Assembly (NCBI GenBank): GCA_002868945.1
Contig: PKTX01000057.1
Span: 1 to 64,000 of the forward strand
Direction of reading: 5' to 3'
Length of the DNA stretch: 64,000 bases
From: Desulfobulbaceae bacterium
GTDB lineage: Bacteria; Desulfobacterota; Desulfobulbia; Desulfobulbales; SURF-16
Below, piece after piece: positions 18,905-26,665 of this stretch. Numbering within the stretch: the first letter of the stretch is position 1; every line of letters begins with the position of its first letter. Under the pieces are notes generated by a model. That model did not search any database, was not told where the DNA came from, and saw nothing but the letters and a program-made list of their open reading frames with translations. A program made the position numbers and the translations under genes.

Positions 18905-21526
18905 ATGCTTGATATTATTGTTTTTATTATGCGCTCTCTGCTGCGGCTGCGTTATCGCGTTACCCTGCAGGGGCTGGATCGTATTAAAGCGTCCGATGCA
19001 GATCAGGGTATTTTGTTTCTGCCCAACCATCCGGCCCTTATTGATCCGCTGATCATGTACGTCACCCTGCATGGCCGTTTTCGGCCCCGGCCCCTGGCGG
19101 ATGAGAGCCAGGTCGACCTGCCGGTGGTGCGCCACCTTACCAAGCTGGTGCGCTGCGTCACCATTCCCGACCTCGCCGTCAAGGGGCGCCACAGTCGGCA
19201 GCAGGTTCTTGCCGCCATGGATGAGATTATCGCCTCTCTCCACCAGGGCGACAATGTTCTGCTCTATCCTTCGGGACGCATCTATCGCAGCCGGTACGAG
19301 TCGATTCGCGGCAACGGCGGTGTTGCCGCCATCCTCAAGAAGGCGCCCGATATCCGCGTGGTGCTGGTGCGGACCACGGGTCTCTGGGGCTCCTCCTTCT
19401 CCCAGGCCAGCGGCCGCACCCCCAGCCTGCTGGCCGATATCTTCAAGCACCTCTTCTATGTGATCGCCAATGGCATCTTTTTCATGCCCAAGCGCCGGGT
19501 GGTCATCGAGTTCAGCGAGCCGAATGACATTCCTCACTCTGGCGAACGGTTGGTGTTAAATCGCTATCTGGAGGATTTTTATAACAGTACGGCACCGGCA
19601 AGCGCCTTTGTGCCCCACTTCTGGTGGCAGGGCAGCAGGCCGCGACCCATGCCGGAACCGGGCATTAAAAAGATGAGCGGTGATCCGGCCGCGGTGAGCG
19701 ATGTCGTGCGCGGCCAGGTCGTTGCCAAGCTTGTCCAACTAAGCGGCATTGAGACGATCAATGATCAAGACAATCTGGCCGCTGATCTCGGCATTGACTC
19801 TTTGGGTATTGCCGAGCTGGCCGTCTGGATTGAGCAGGAGTTCGGCTACACCGTTGATGACCTGGAGAGCTTAAACAGGGTGAGTGATTTGCTTCTGGCC
19901 GCCGCCGGTCGGATGATCAGCCGTAAAAACGACCAGGTGGATATGCCGCCCGCCTCCTGGTTTGCCGATACGGACGAGGCCCCCCTTGGCCTGGGCCGAG
20001 GAGAGACCATCACCGAGCTCTTTGTGCAGCAGGCCAGAAAAAAGCCGGCCAAGGTGCTCATTGGTGATCTGCGCAGCGGAGTGCGCAGCAACCGTGATAT
20101 TGTCACGGCCCTCCATCTGCTGGTGCCCGCCTTTGCCAAGATCCCCGGCCGCAATGTCGGCCTGCTGCTGCCGGCCGGTGTCGGCTGCACCGTGGCCTAT
20201 CTGGCCCTGCTCTTTGCCGGTAAGACACCGGTGCTGGTCAACTGGACGGTGGGCGAGGCAAATATGGCCTATTGTCTCGACAAGGTGGGGGTCGACAAGG
20301 TGATTTCGGCCAAGGCGCTGGTGACGCGTCTGCAGGCCCAGGGTATCGGGCTGGACGCCCTGCAGGTGGAGTGGCTGCATCTTGAGGAGCTGGCCCGGAC
20401 CTTTACGCCTGCCGCCAAGATCGGCGCCAAGCTCAAGAGCTATGGCGGGTGGCGGCTTCTTGCCGATCATGGTCGGAGCGATGATCTTGCCGCCATCCTC
20501 TTTACCTCCGGCTCCGAGGCCCGGCCCAAGGCCGTGCCGTTGACGCACCGCAACTTTCTCACCAATCTGCACGATGTGGCCCAGGTTCTGCAATTTCACG
20601 GCACTGACAGTCTACTCGGCATGCTGCCGCCCTTCCACTCCCTGGGTCTCACCGGTACCCTGCTGCTGCCGCTTTGTATGGGGATGAAGACGGTCTACCA
20701 TGCCAATCCCACCGAGGCCGGCGTGCTGGCCAAGATCTGCGAGGTTTACCGGACCACGGTATTGATCGGCACTCCCACCTTTTTAAATGGCATTCTGCGG
20801 GCTGCCGAGCCGGGCCAGCTCGACACTCTGCGCCTCGTCTTTACCGGGGCCGAGAAGTGCCCCGAGCATGTCTATGCCGCCATGGCCAGGCAGTGCCCCC
20901 AGGTGGTGATGTGCGAGGCCTACGGGGTGACGGAATGCGCCCCCGGTGTCAGCCTGAATCGGCCCGATGGACCGGTGCCGGGCACCATCGGCCCGCTGCT
21001 GCCCTCCATGGCACATGCTATTGTTGATGTGGAGACGCGGCAGCCGGTTGCCCTCGGCGAGCAGGGTATGCTGCTGGTGCGTGGTGCCAATGTCTTTGGC
21101 GGCTATCTCCACCATGACGGCGAGCAGCCCTTTGTGGAGCATGACGGCAGGCAGTGGTATGAAACCGGTGATCTGGTCTCTGAGGATGAGAGGGGGATTC
21201 TGCGTTTTTGCGGCCGCCTGAAGCGTTTTATCAAGCTGGGGGGCGAGATGATCTCCCTGCCCGCCATTGAGGCGGCCCTGCTGGCCGCCTTTGCCGATGA
21301 TAACGACGAAGGCGTGCCCTTGGCGGTGGCGGCCACCCCGGATGAGGAGCAGCCGGAGGTGGTGCTCTTTGTGGCCATGGCCCTGAACAGGGCTGATGCC
21401 AACAGGGCGATCCGGGCGGCCGGCCTCTCCGCCCTGCATAACGTCAGACGGCTTGTCGAGGTGGAGGAGATCCCGGTGCTCGGCACCGGTAAGACCGATT
21501 ACCAGAGTCTGCAGAAGATGCTTTAG
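18905..21526 (+). CDS. aas: Acyltransferase-ACP-acyl-ACP synthetase fusion (Aas-type)
   Basis: This 873-residue protein has three parts. An acyltransferase domain (about 1-240) carries the HPALID H-X4-D motif and YPSGRIYRS. A carrier-protein domain (about 265-335) has DLGIDSLGI with Ser299 as the likely phosphopantetheine site. An AMP-forming ligase (about 365-873) shows ILFTSGSEARPKAVPLTHRN and YETGDLV. E. coli Aas has the acyltransferase and ligase but no carrier domain, because free ACP binds it. Here the acyl group could pass within one chain to lysophospholipid. It sits after the lplT-like gene as in enterobacteria. Confidence 0.88.
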   Translation: MLDIIVFIMRSLLRLRYRVTLQGLDRIKASDADQGILFLPNHPALIDPLIMYVTLHGRFRPRPLADESQVDLPVVRHLTKLVRCVTIPDLAVKGRHSRQQVLAAMDEIIASLHQGDNVLLYPSGRIYRSRYESIRGNGGVAAILKKAPDIRVVLVRTTGLWGSSFSQASGRTPSLLADIFKHLFYVIANGIFFMPKRRVVIEFSEPNDIPHSGERLVLNRYLEDFYNSTAPASAFVPHFWWQGSRPRPMPEPGIKKMSGDPAAVSDVVRGQVVAKLVQLSGIETINDQDNLAADLGIDSLGIAELAVWIEQEFGYTVDDLESLNRVSDLLLAAAGRMISRKNDQVDMPPASWFADTDEAPLGLGRGETITELFVQQARKKPAKVLIGDLRSGVRSNRDIVTALHLLVPAFAKIPGRNVGLLLPAGVGCTVAYLALLFAGKTPVLVNWTVGEANMAYCLDKVGVDKVISAKALVTRLQAQGIGLDALQVEWLHLEELARTFTPAAKIGAKLKSYGGWRLLADHGRSDDLAAILFTSGSEARPKAVPLTHRNFLTNLHDVAQVLQFHGTDSLLGMLPPFHSLGLTGTLLLPLCMGMKTVYHANPTEAGVLAKICEVYRTTVLIGTPTFLNGILRAAEPGQLDTLRLVFTGAEKCPEHVYAAMARQCPQVVMCEAYGVTECAPGVSLNRPDGPVPGTIGPLLPSMAHAIVDVETRQPVALGEQGMLLVRGANVFGGYLHHDGEQPFVEHDGRQWYETGDLVSEDERGILRFCGRLKRFIKLGGEMISLPAIEAALLAAFADDNDEGVPLAVAATPDEEQPEVVLFVAMALNRADANRAIRAAGLSALHNVRRLVEVEEIPVLGTGKTDYQSLQKML

Positions 21527-21552
21527 GGACAAGGGTCCGACCTCGACCCTTG

Positions 21553-21768
21553 AGGGTGTCTTGAATTATTAGATTTGTCGGAGTCTCGCTTCGCTCCCTT
21601 ACCTGTTCGAGTTTGAGAAGCATAGAAAATAAAAACCGCGCCCTGAAAGAGGTAAGGGAGCCTGCGACACTCCGGGTGCCCTTGCGGTGCAGCATATCAG
21701 GTATATGTGAGGACTTTTATTCTCGTAGCGACGAAGAAATCGGACAAATCGGAATGTTGAGACACGGG
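21553..21768. repeat. TCTTGAAT-ended dispersed repeat, copy 1
   Basis: About 216 bp, closely similar (by eye over 80 percent) to the reverse complement of 59489-59707. The left end is AGGGTGTCTTGAATTATT; the right end is worn (GAATGTTGAGACAC). Inside are the inverted cassettes CGGAGTCTCGCTTCGC...TTACC and GGTAAGGGAGCC...ACTCCG. No long reading frame is convincing. It fills the gap between the convergent aas and AMMECR1 genes. Confidence 0.8.
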
Positions 21769-21811
21769 GGGCGGAGGTTTCGAGCCTTTGTGGTGTTGTG
21801 TCTTCTGCTTG

Positions 21812-22381
21812 TTATTCGCTGAAGTGCTGGACCTGGTAGGTGGCGATGGTTACCCCCTCGGTGCGCCAGGCCTGGCTGGACAGGCCTGCCTTCATGGCCA
21901 GGTGGGCGAGAAACTCTTCCGGCCTCGGCAGTTGCTCCCACACTTGGGGCAGGAAGGTGGCCTGGAGATTGCCCAGGCCGAGGATGACGCCGTCCACATG
22001 GGGTCGCAGTTTGGCGAGCAGGTCGGACGGATCGCTGAAGGTCAGCGGCTTCGGGGGGCTGAGAATGGAGATCTCTACCTTGATCCGGGCCAGTTCCTCT
22101 GCCCTGACCGGGCTGAAACGATGATCCTGGAGGGCGGCGTTTTCCGTCTGATGGCGGATGGCGTCCACCAGGGGCTCGGTGCCGACCAGCGAGCCGATGC
22201 AGCCTCGAAGTTCGCCGTTTTTCTTCAAGGTAACAAAGACCCCCTGCTTCTGCTGAAAGGCGGCATCGCTGAGGGCTTGCTGGTCCGGCTCCTCGTCCCG
22301 GCTGACGCCAAGGAGGGAGTTGAGTGTCTGCCGGGCCAGGCGGACCAGCATTTCCCCCTGCCGTGCTGAGAGGCCGGCCAT
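21812..22381 (-). CDS. amrA: AmmeMemoRadiSam system protein A (AMMECR1 domain)
   Basis: This 189-residue protein carries the AMMECR1 hallmark LRGCIGSL and downstream HVDGVILGL. It shares one base with the upstream MEMO-type gene (TAATG), a tight coupling seen wherever this pair occurs. The radical SAM third member is not in this window. The function of the system is not established; the family call is firm. Confidence 0.92.
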   Translation of the reverse strand: MAGLSARQGEMLVRLARQTLNSLLGVSRDEEPDQQALSDAAFQQKQGVFVTLKKNGELRGCIGSLVGTEPLVDAIRHQTENAALQDHRFSPVRAEELARIKVEISILSPPKPLTFSDPSDLLAKLRPHVDGVILGLGNLQATFLPQVWEQLPRPEEFLAHLAMKAGLSSQAWRTEGVTIATYQVQHFSE

Positions 22382-23193
22382 TATTTTCCCTCCGTAAAGG
22401 CAATGGCGCCGTAGCCCACCACCCGGGAGCGATCACCGGCCGTGTCACCGCTGTTTGTATAGTGGAGCAGTTGGGGTTGCCAGCCTTTGGCCCGGGCCAG
22501 GTGCAGAAGGATCCGGATGCCTGCCATGCCGCAGGCCTGGTTGTCATTGGCGGCCAAGGCCTTCAGGTCGAAATCAATAATGGCCTGCAGGGTCTGGTGG
22601 TCCCTGGCCACGGCCTCGTCGTAGTCAAGGAAGTGGGAGAGGTCGCTTGAGACCACCACGAGGAAATCGTCGTTGACCAGGGGGGCCAGGGCCTGGGCGG
22701 TTGCGGCGCCATCGGCCTGGCCCACCACCAGGGGCAGCAGATTGAAGGATTTCAATGATTCCTGGAGAAAGGGCAGGATGACCTCCAGGGAATGCTCGGC
22801 CTGTTCCGAGGCAATATTGTGCTGGAAGAGATGCGGATAATCGGCCAGCAGTGTGGCACCCAGGTCGGAGAGTGGGATGTCGCCCAGCGGCGTCCTGTAG
22901 GTGTCGGCTGCACTGACGGCACAGCCGGCCACGCCGACATGGTGCGCCGGCCCCAGCAGCAGAACGGTTTTATAGTGACGGGTGTGCAGAAGTGAGGTGC
23001 CGTGGGCTGCGGTGAGGCCGGAAAAGATATAACCGGCATGGGGCAGGATCAGGGCGCGCAGGCGGCTACTCCCCAGGTCGAGGTGTCGGGCCGCGGCCTG
23101 TGTGTGGAGATCTCGGATCAGGGCGCGCAGCGAGGCAGGGTCGGCCGGGTAAAAACTGTCTGCCCAGCGGCATGGACGGATGGTGGCTGTCAT
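22381..23193 (-). CDS. amrB: AmmeMemoRadiSam system protein B (MEMO family)
   Basis: This 270-residue MEMO-type protein contains FYPADP, LILPHAGYIFSG, LLGPAHHVGV, SSDLSHFLDYDEA and a GYGAIAF end. These include the conserved His and Asp positions of the dioxygenase-like fold. The ATG at 23193 has GAGAGG 8 bp upstream; a TTG at 23199 is less likely. It lies 12 bp downstream of yifB and overlaps the AMMECR1 gene. Confidence 0.92.
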   Translation of the reverse strand: MTATIRPCRWADSFYPADPASLRALIRDLHTQAAARHLDLGSSRLRALILPHAGYIFSGLTAAHGTSLLHTRHYKTVLLLGPAHHVGVAGCAVSAADTYRTPLGDIPLSDLGATLLADYPHLFQHNIASEQAEHSLEVILPFLQESLKSFNLLPLVVGQADGAATAQALAPLVNDDFLVVVSSDLSHFLDYDEAVARDHQTLQAIIDFDLKALAANDNQACGMAGIRILLHLARAKGWQPQLLHYTNSGDTAGDRSRVVGYGAIAFTEGK

Positions 23194-23205
23194 GGGCAAA
23201 TCCTC

Positions 23206-24735
23206 TCAAATGGCGGCACGGCGGTCAATGCGACGATACTGCAGGGCCTCGGCAATATGCGCGGCGGTGATCTGCTCCTGGCCGGCAAGATCGGCGATGG
23301 TGCGGCCGATCTTCAAGATGCGATTATAGGCCCGGGCCGATAAGCCGAGACGTGCCATGCCTTGTTCTAGAAGTGTAAGGCCAGACGGCTCAACAACGCA
23401 ATATTTTTTCAGGTCGGCACTGCTCATCTGGCTGTTGGCGTAAAGGCGCCGCCGTCCCTTGAAACGGGCGCTCTGGCGGGCCCGGGCCGCTATCACCCTC
23501 TTTCTGATCGCCGCGGAACTTTCTCCGGCAGGACCGTGGGTCATCTCTTTGAAGGGCACGGCCGGCACCTCCAGGTGGATGTCGATGCGGTCGAGCAGGG
23601 GGCCGGAAAGTTTGTGCCGGTAGCGTTTGATCTGCAGGTCGTTACAGGTGCAGCCGTGCAGATCGTCGCCCAGGTGGCCGCAGGGACAGGGGTTCATGGC
23701 TGCCACCAGCATGAAACGGGCCGGGAAATCCAGGGAGGTGGAGGCCCGGGAGATGGTCACCGTGCCATCCTCCATGGGCTGACGCAGCACCTCCAGGACA
23801 TGCTTTTTATACTCGGGAAATTCATCAAGGAAGAGGACGCCGTTATGGGCCAGGGAGACCTCGCCCGGCTTGGGCTGGTTGCCGCCGCCGATCAGGCCGG
23901 CATCGGAGATGGTGTGATGCGGGGCCCGGAAGGGCCGTTGCCGGACCAGGCCCTGGTCCGCTGCCAGCAGACCCATGATGGAGTAGACCTTGGTCGTCTC
24001 CAGGGCCTCTTCCAGGCTGAGATCGGGCAGGATGGTGGCCAGACGTTTGGCCAGCATGGTCTTGCCGCTGCCCGGGCTGCCGGAGAGCAGGATGTTATGG
24101 CTGCCGGCCGCCGCCACCTCCATGGCCCGTTTGACATGCTCCTGGCCCTTGACGTCGCTGAAGTCCGGACCGCTCACCGGACAACTGCTCCAGTGCTGCC
24201 GGGCCGTGACAACCGGTATCTTGAGGCGGTCGACAAGGAACTCCACGGCCTGATCCAGGGAGTCCAGACCATAGACCTCAATGCCCGTCACCATGGCCGC
24301 CTCCCGGGCATTGTCCTGCGGCACCAGAATAGCCTTTTTGCCGATGTCGCGGGCCGCCGTCACCATGGGCAGGATGCCCTGCACCGCCCGTAGTTTACCG
24401 TCCAGGGAGAGTTCGCCGGCCAGGACCATGTTCGCCAGTTTGTCCTGGTTGAAGGGCTGGTCCGCCGCCATGATACCGATGGCAATGGGCAGGTCGTAGC
24501 TGGTGCCTGCCTTTTTCAGGTCGGCCGGCGCCAGGTTTACCGTAATCCTGCGGTTAGGGAAATTGTAGCCGCTGTTCTTGATGGCAGCCTTGACCCGGTC
24601 CTTGCTTTCGCGGACGGCGCCTTCGGCCAGGCCCACCGTGGAGAAGGCGGGTAGACCGTTGGCGATATCGACCTCCACCTCAACGGCGAGGCCGTCCACC
24701 CCGGCCAGGGCTATGGTGTGAATTTTTGCAAGCAT
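23206..24735 (-). CDS. yifB: YifB/ComM-family Mg-chelatase-like AAA ATPase
   Basis: This 509-residue protein has the N-terminal Lon-S5-like domain typical of YifB, Walker A SGSPGSGKT, ISRASTSLDFPARFMLVAA and a zinc-type CPCGHLGDDLHGC loop. In naturally competent bacteria ComM is a branch-migration helicase; elsewhere its role is unclear. It lies 46 bp downstream of the ArsC-like selenoprotein gene and just ahead of the MEMO gene, likely one operon. Confidence 0.93.
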   Translation of the reverse strand: MLAKIHTIALAGVDGLAVEVEVDIANGLPAFSTVGLAEGAVRESKDRVKAAIKNSGYNFPNRRITVNLAPADLKKAGTSYDLPIAIGIMAADQPFNQDKLANMVLAGELSLDGKLRAVQGILPMVTAARDIGKKAILVPQDNAREAAMVTGIEVYGLDSLDQAVEFLVDRLKIPVVTARQHWSSCPVSGPDFSDVKGQEHVKRAMEVAAAGSHNILLSGSPGSGKTMLAKRLATILPDLSLEEALETTKVYSIMGLLAADQGLVRQRPFRAPHHTISDAGLIGGGNQPKPGEVSLAHNGVLFLDEFPEYKKHVLEVLRQPMEDGTVTISRASTSLDFPARFMLVAAMNPCPCGHLGDDLHGCTCNDLQIKRYRHKLSGPLLDRIDIHLEVPAVPFKEMTHGPAGESSAAIRKRVIAARARQSARFKGRRRLYANSQMSSADLKKYCVVEPSGLTLLEQGMARLGLSARAYNRILKIGRTIADLAGQEQITAAHIAEALQYRRIDRRAAI

Positions 24736-24781
24736 AGTGTGGTGCGACAGGCAAAGAGGGCGGCGCAGACCGCCTTGATCT

Positions 24782-25123
24782 TCAGGAACCTGTCACTTCC
24801 TGGTAGAGTTCGTCGTTGTAACCGATGTAAAAGGTGTTGCCGCGCCGCAGGGTGGGAGCGCGCAGATTACCGGTGCGCCCCAGCATTTTTTGCATGATTT
24901 CTTCTTTATTGTCGGAGGTGGGTCTCAATATCCGGATCTTCTTGCCGTCGGCAATAAAAAGCTGATCCGCCTGCCGCACCAGCTGCCAGGCCGCTTCCCC
25001 TGCCACGCTCTCCCTGCCGGCGTTTATCTCTTCCTTGATGGTGATTCCGTTTTGTGCAAGGGCCTGCCCGGCCTTTTTGCAGGAGGTTCATGCCTTGCGC
25101 AGGTAGGCCCAGTCGATAGTCAT
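24782..25123 (-). CDS. ArsC/Spx-like thioredoxin-fold selenoprotein (in-frame TGA = Sec12)
   Basis: Read through one TGA (25088-25090), this is a 113-residue protein. The start at 25123 has AAGGAG 8 bp upstream. The TGA falls exactly at the first position of a redox motif: YLRKA-Sec-TSCKKAG (UxxC). The end, LRAPTLRRGNTFYIGYNDE, matches the ArsC/Spx fold with a cis-proline. Directly after the TGA a hairpin (25055-25081) with a GG-containing apical loop fits a bacterial SECIS. A conventional call would start at 25006 and lose the active site. It heads the yifB-amrB-amrA run. The role is probably thiol-based redox. Confidence 0.87.
25055..25081 (-). promoter_or_regulatory. SECIS-like hairpin of the ArsC-like gene
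   Basis: Starting 6 bases after the TGA, TGCAA pairs with TTGCA and an inner GGCC with GGCC, leaving an apical GGGCA loop about 19 bases from the TGA. Distance and G-rich loop agree with bacterial SECIS elements that bind SelB. Confidence 0.65.
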
Positions 25124-25250
25124 AGAATTTCTCCTTTTTACACGGTATGATAAAGATCTGAAGCCATGGTAATGAGCGCGCTCTTTATCTGTCAACGGAA
25201 TTAAGGCGTCTGGCACATATTGTCCCTGAGGTCGGCCCTGGCGAGGCCGG

Positions 25251-25312
25251 AATGCAGGGGCCGGAACAACGGATTTTTGAGCTTTTCTACTCTTTTCTGA
25301 CTCCTGAATTCT
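25251..25312. repeat. Short GAATTCAGGAGTC-type repeat
   Basis: About 60 bp running from GAATGCAGG to TTTCTGACTCCTGAATTC. Relatives are at 26484-26569, 29291-29352 and, inverted, 49291-49347. The gap 25124-25420 holds this repeat and the leader motif at 25351, and no gene. Confidence 0.65.
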
Positions 25313-25350
25313 CGAGGAATCATAAGTGTGAGACGATTTTTAAACCATTT

Positions 25351-25386
25351 AATATCGAGTAGTTATCTCAACTCAGAAAGTTGAGG
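25351..25386 (+). promoter_or_regulatory. Shared leader motif, copy 1
   Basis: AATATCGAGTAGTTATCT is followed by a small hairpin CTCAACT-CAGAA-AGTTGAG. The same arrangement precedes prpE, the epimerase gene and korD at 29541, 37054 and 44791. It ends 34 bp before the next start codon. Confidence 0.55.
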
Positions 25387-25420
25387 CCATCTTGAATTAT
25401 TACAAGAGGAGGTTCTGTTT

Positions 25421-25630
25421 ATGAAGGTGCGCTGTTTTTCCCCCTGTGAATTTGATGTGGGCGAGATGATCTATATAGATGGCGGCAAAAGAAAGGGCGA
25501 CTGGCGGGTTGTGGCCCTGGACGAAAAGTCCGTCACCCTGCGTTGCCCCATGAGCGGCAAGGAGTTTACCTGGAGCCGCTTTTGCTATGAGGTGGGTGAA
25601 ATAGATCGGCCCGCCTTTATCGGCTCTTGA
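25421..25630 (+). CDS. Small conserved-looking hypothetical protein
   Basis: This 69-residue protein has an excellent ribosome-binding site (AGGAGG, 9 bp before the ATG). The sequence looks like a compact beta-rich domain: MKVRCFSPCEFDVGE, then GDWRVVALDEKSVTLRCP and a WSRFCYEVGE end. Four cysteines in CFSPC and RC/FC positions could bind metal. It lies between the two candidate selenoprotein genes and 67 bp upstream of the second. I do not recognise its family. Confidence 0.7.
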   Translation: MKVRCFSPCEFDVGEMIYIDGGKRKGDWRVVALDEKSVTLRCPMSGKEFTWSRFCYEVGEIDRPAFIGS

Positions 25631-25697
25631 CTGTCGGCCCGCCCGCTGCCGCCTGCGCTTTTCTCCTCGGTTGCCGAGTCTCTGCAAGGAGTTTTTT

Positions 25698-26207
25698 ATG
25701 AAAAATCAAAGCTGGGTCGTGTTGGCCGCCTCTTTCTTCCTGTTGGTGACCGGCGGCTGTACCGCCTTTAATGCGCCGCCTAACCGGACCAATCTGACAC
25801 CTGATTATTATCCCCTGAGCACTGATCCGCATACCACGAGCTATATGGACCCTGACAGCGGTGAGGAAAGGGTGGTCTATGACCTGAATGGCCATTGGAA
25901 GGTGTGGCTCGGCTATGCCGATGCCGTGGCTATTATCCAGGACGGCGATACCTTTGTCGGTAAAACCGTGCTGGGCGGTGGCTGCTGATCGCATGCCTAT
26001 GACCCTGGACGGGTCATTATCAAAGGTCATGTGGACGGCAATCTTATCCACTGCGAAAAGCGCACGGCCGCCAATGACTGGGAAAAGAGTGTGACGGCCA
26101 TAACCGGCCATGCCGAGGCCTTTTACTGTCTGGGCTGGCCCACCAGACTTTTTGAACGCCTGGGACCCACGGAAAAGTATTGGCCTTTGCAGGAGAGAAA
26201 GTATTAA
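25698..26207 (+). CDS. Candidate novel selenoprotein lipoprotein (in-frame TGA = Sec97)
   Basis: Read through one TGA (25986-25988), this is a 169-residue protein. The start at 25698 has AAGGAG 7 bp upstream. A lipoprotein signal ends in LVTGGC. The TGA lies in KTVLGGGC-Sec-SHAYDPG, a Cys-Sec pair. After it the frame stays open for 72 codons with codon use like the first part, Cys residues in IHCEK and FYCLGW, and a TAA end. A perfect 7-bp hairpin with a TGGAC loop at 25999-26017 fits a SECIS. The alternative is a nonsense mutation in a lipoprotein gene. I do not recognise the family. Confidence 0.72.
25999..26017 (+). promoter_or_regulatory. SECIS-like hairpin of the lipoprotein gene
   Basis: ATGACCC pairs perfectly with GGGTCAT around TGGAC. 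The loop starts 18 bases after the TGA and contains GG, both as expected for bacterial SECIS elements. Confidence 0.65.
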
Positions 26208-26215
26208 CTCGGCTT

Positions 26216-26359
26216 TGTGTCTTTGTTAATATATTGAAACTTCGTTTTTTTTGTGGTTTTTTTGTTTGGCCCAGCTGTGGAAGGCTGAGGAGAGAGGCGT
26301 AAGGCGTCAGGGAAGTCAAACAATTCCCTGAGCAAGAATTTTTTTGCTCCTCTCTCCTG
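26216..26359 (+). repeat. Structured hairpin repeat, copy 1
   Basis: Closely related to 36893-37037. The 3' half folds into an outer stem GGAGAGAGG/CCTCTCTCC enclosing two smaller stems, CAGGGAA/TTCCCTG and AGCAA/TTGCT. The gap 26208-26665 has this element and the repeat at 26484, and no gene. Confidence 0.6.
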
Positions 26360-26483
26360 TATCGTGGCGAGATCTCGGAGACTGGAGCGTACCGAATGCA
26401 CGCATTCGTCTCAACTTTCAGGTTTGTGATATCTTGTTGATATTGTGTGGAGTGATGGGGGTGACGAAGTTCTTTTAACATGC

Positions 26484-26569
26484 CTGAATGCAGGTGCTGC
26501 AATCGAGAAGTCGGAACGACTGCTTTTTAAGCTTTTCTCCTGTTTTCTGAATCCTGACTCCTGAATTTT
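26484..26569. repeat. Short GAATTCAGGAGTC-type repeat
   Basis: Contains AAGTCGGAACGACT followed by TTTTCTGAATCCTGACTCCTGAATT, matching 29291-29352 closely and 25251-25312 more loosely. Confidence 0.65.
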
Positions 26570-26665
26570 CGCTGCATCACCCGTCTGGAACAGCTTGTAA
26601 TTCCTTTTCGGAAAGGTGAGCCTTAACCCATTTGCGGCGCCGCAGGGCGCCTTGGTAGTCATGCC

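Noticed and set aside
21613-21822. Small frames translating as EVREPATLRVP or ERSETP peptides
   Set aside because: They recur only because the dispersed repeats recur (also at 49539 and 59432) and change frame between copies; they are repeat DNA, not genes.
25421-25630. Read-through of the TGA ending the 69-residue protein as a third Sec codon
   Set aside because: The downstream sequence in that frame is not protein-like and runs into the next gene's ribosome-binding site.
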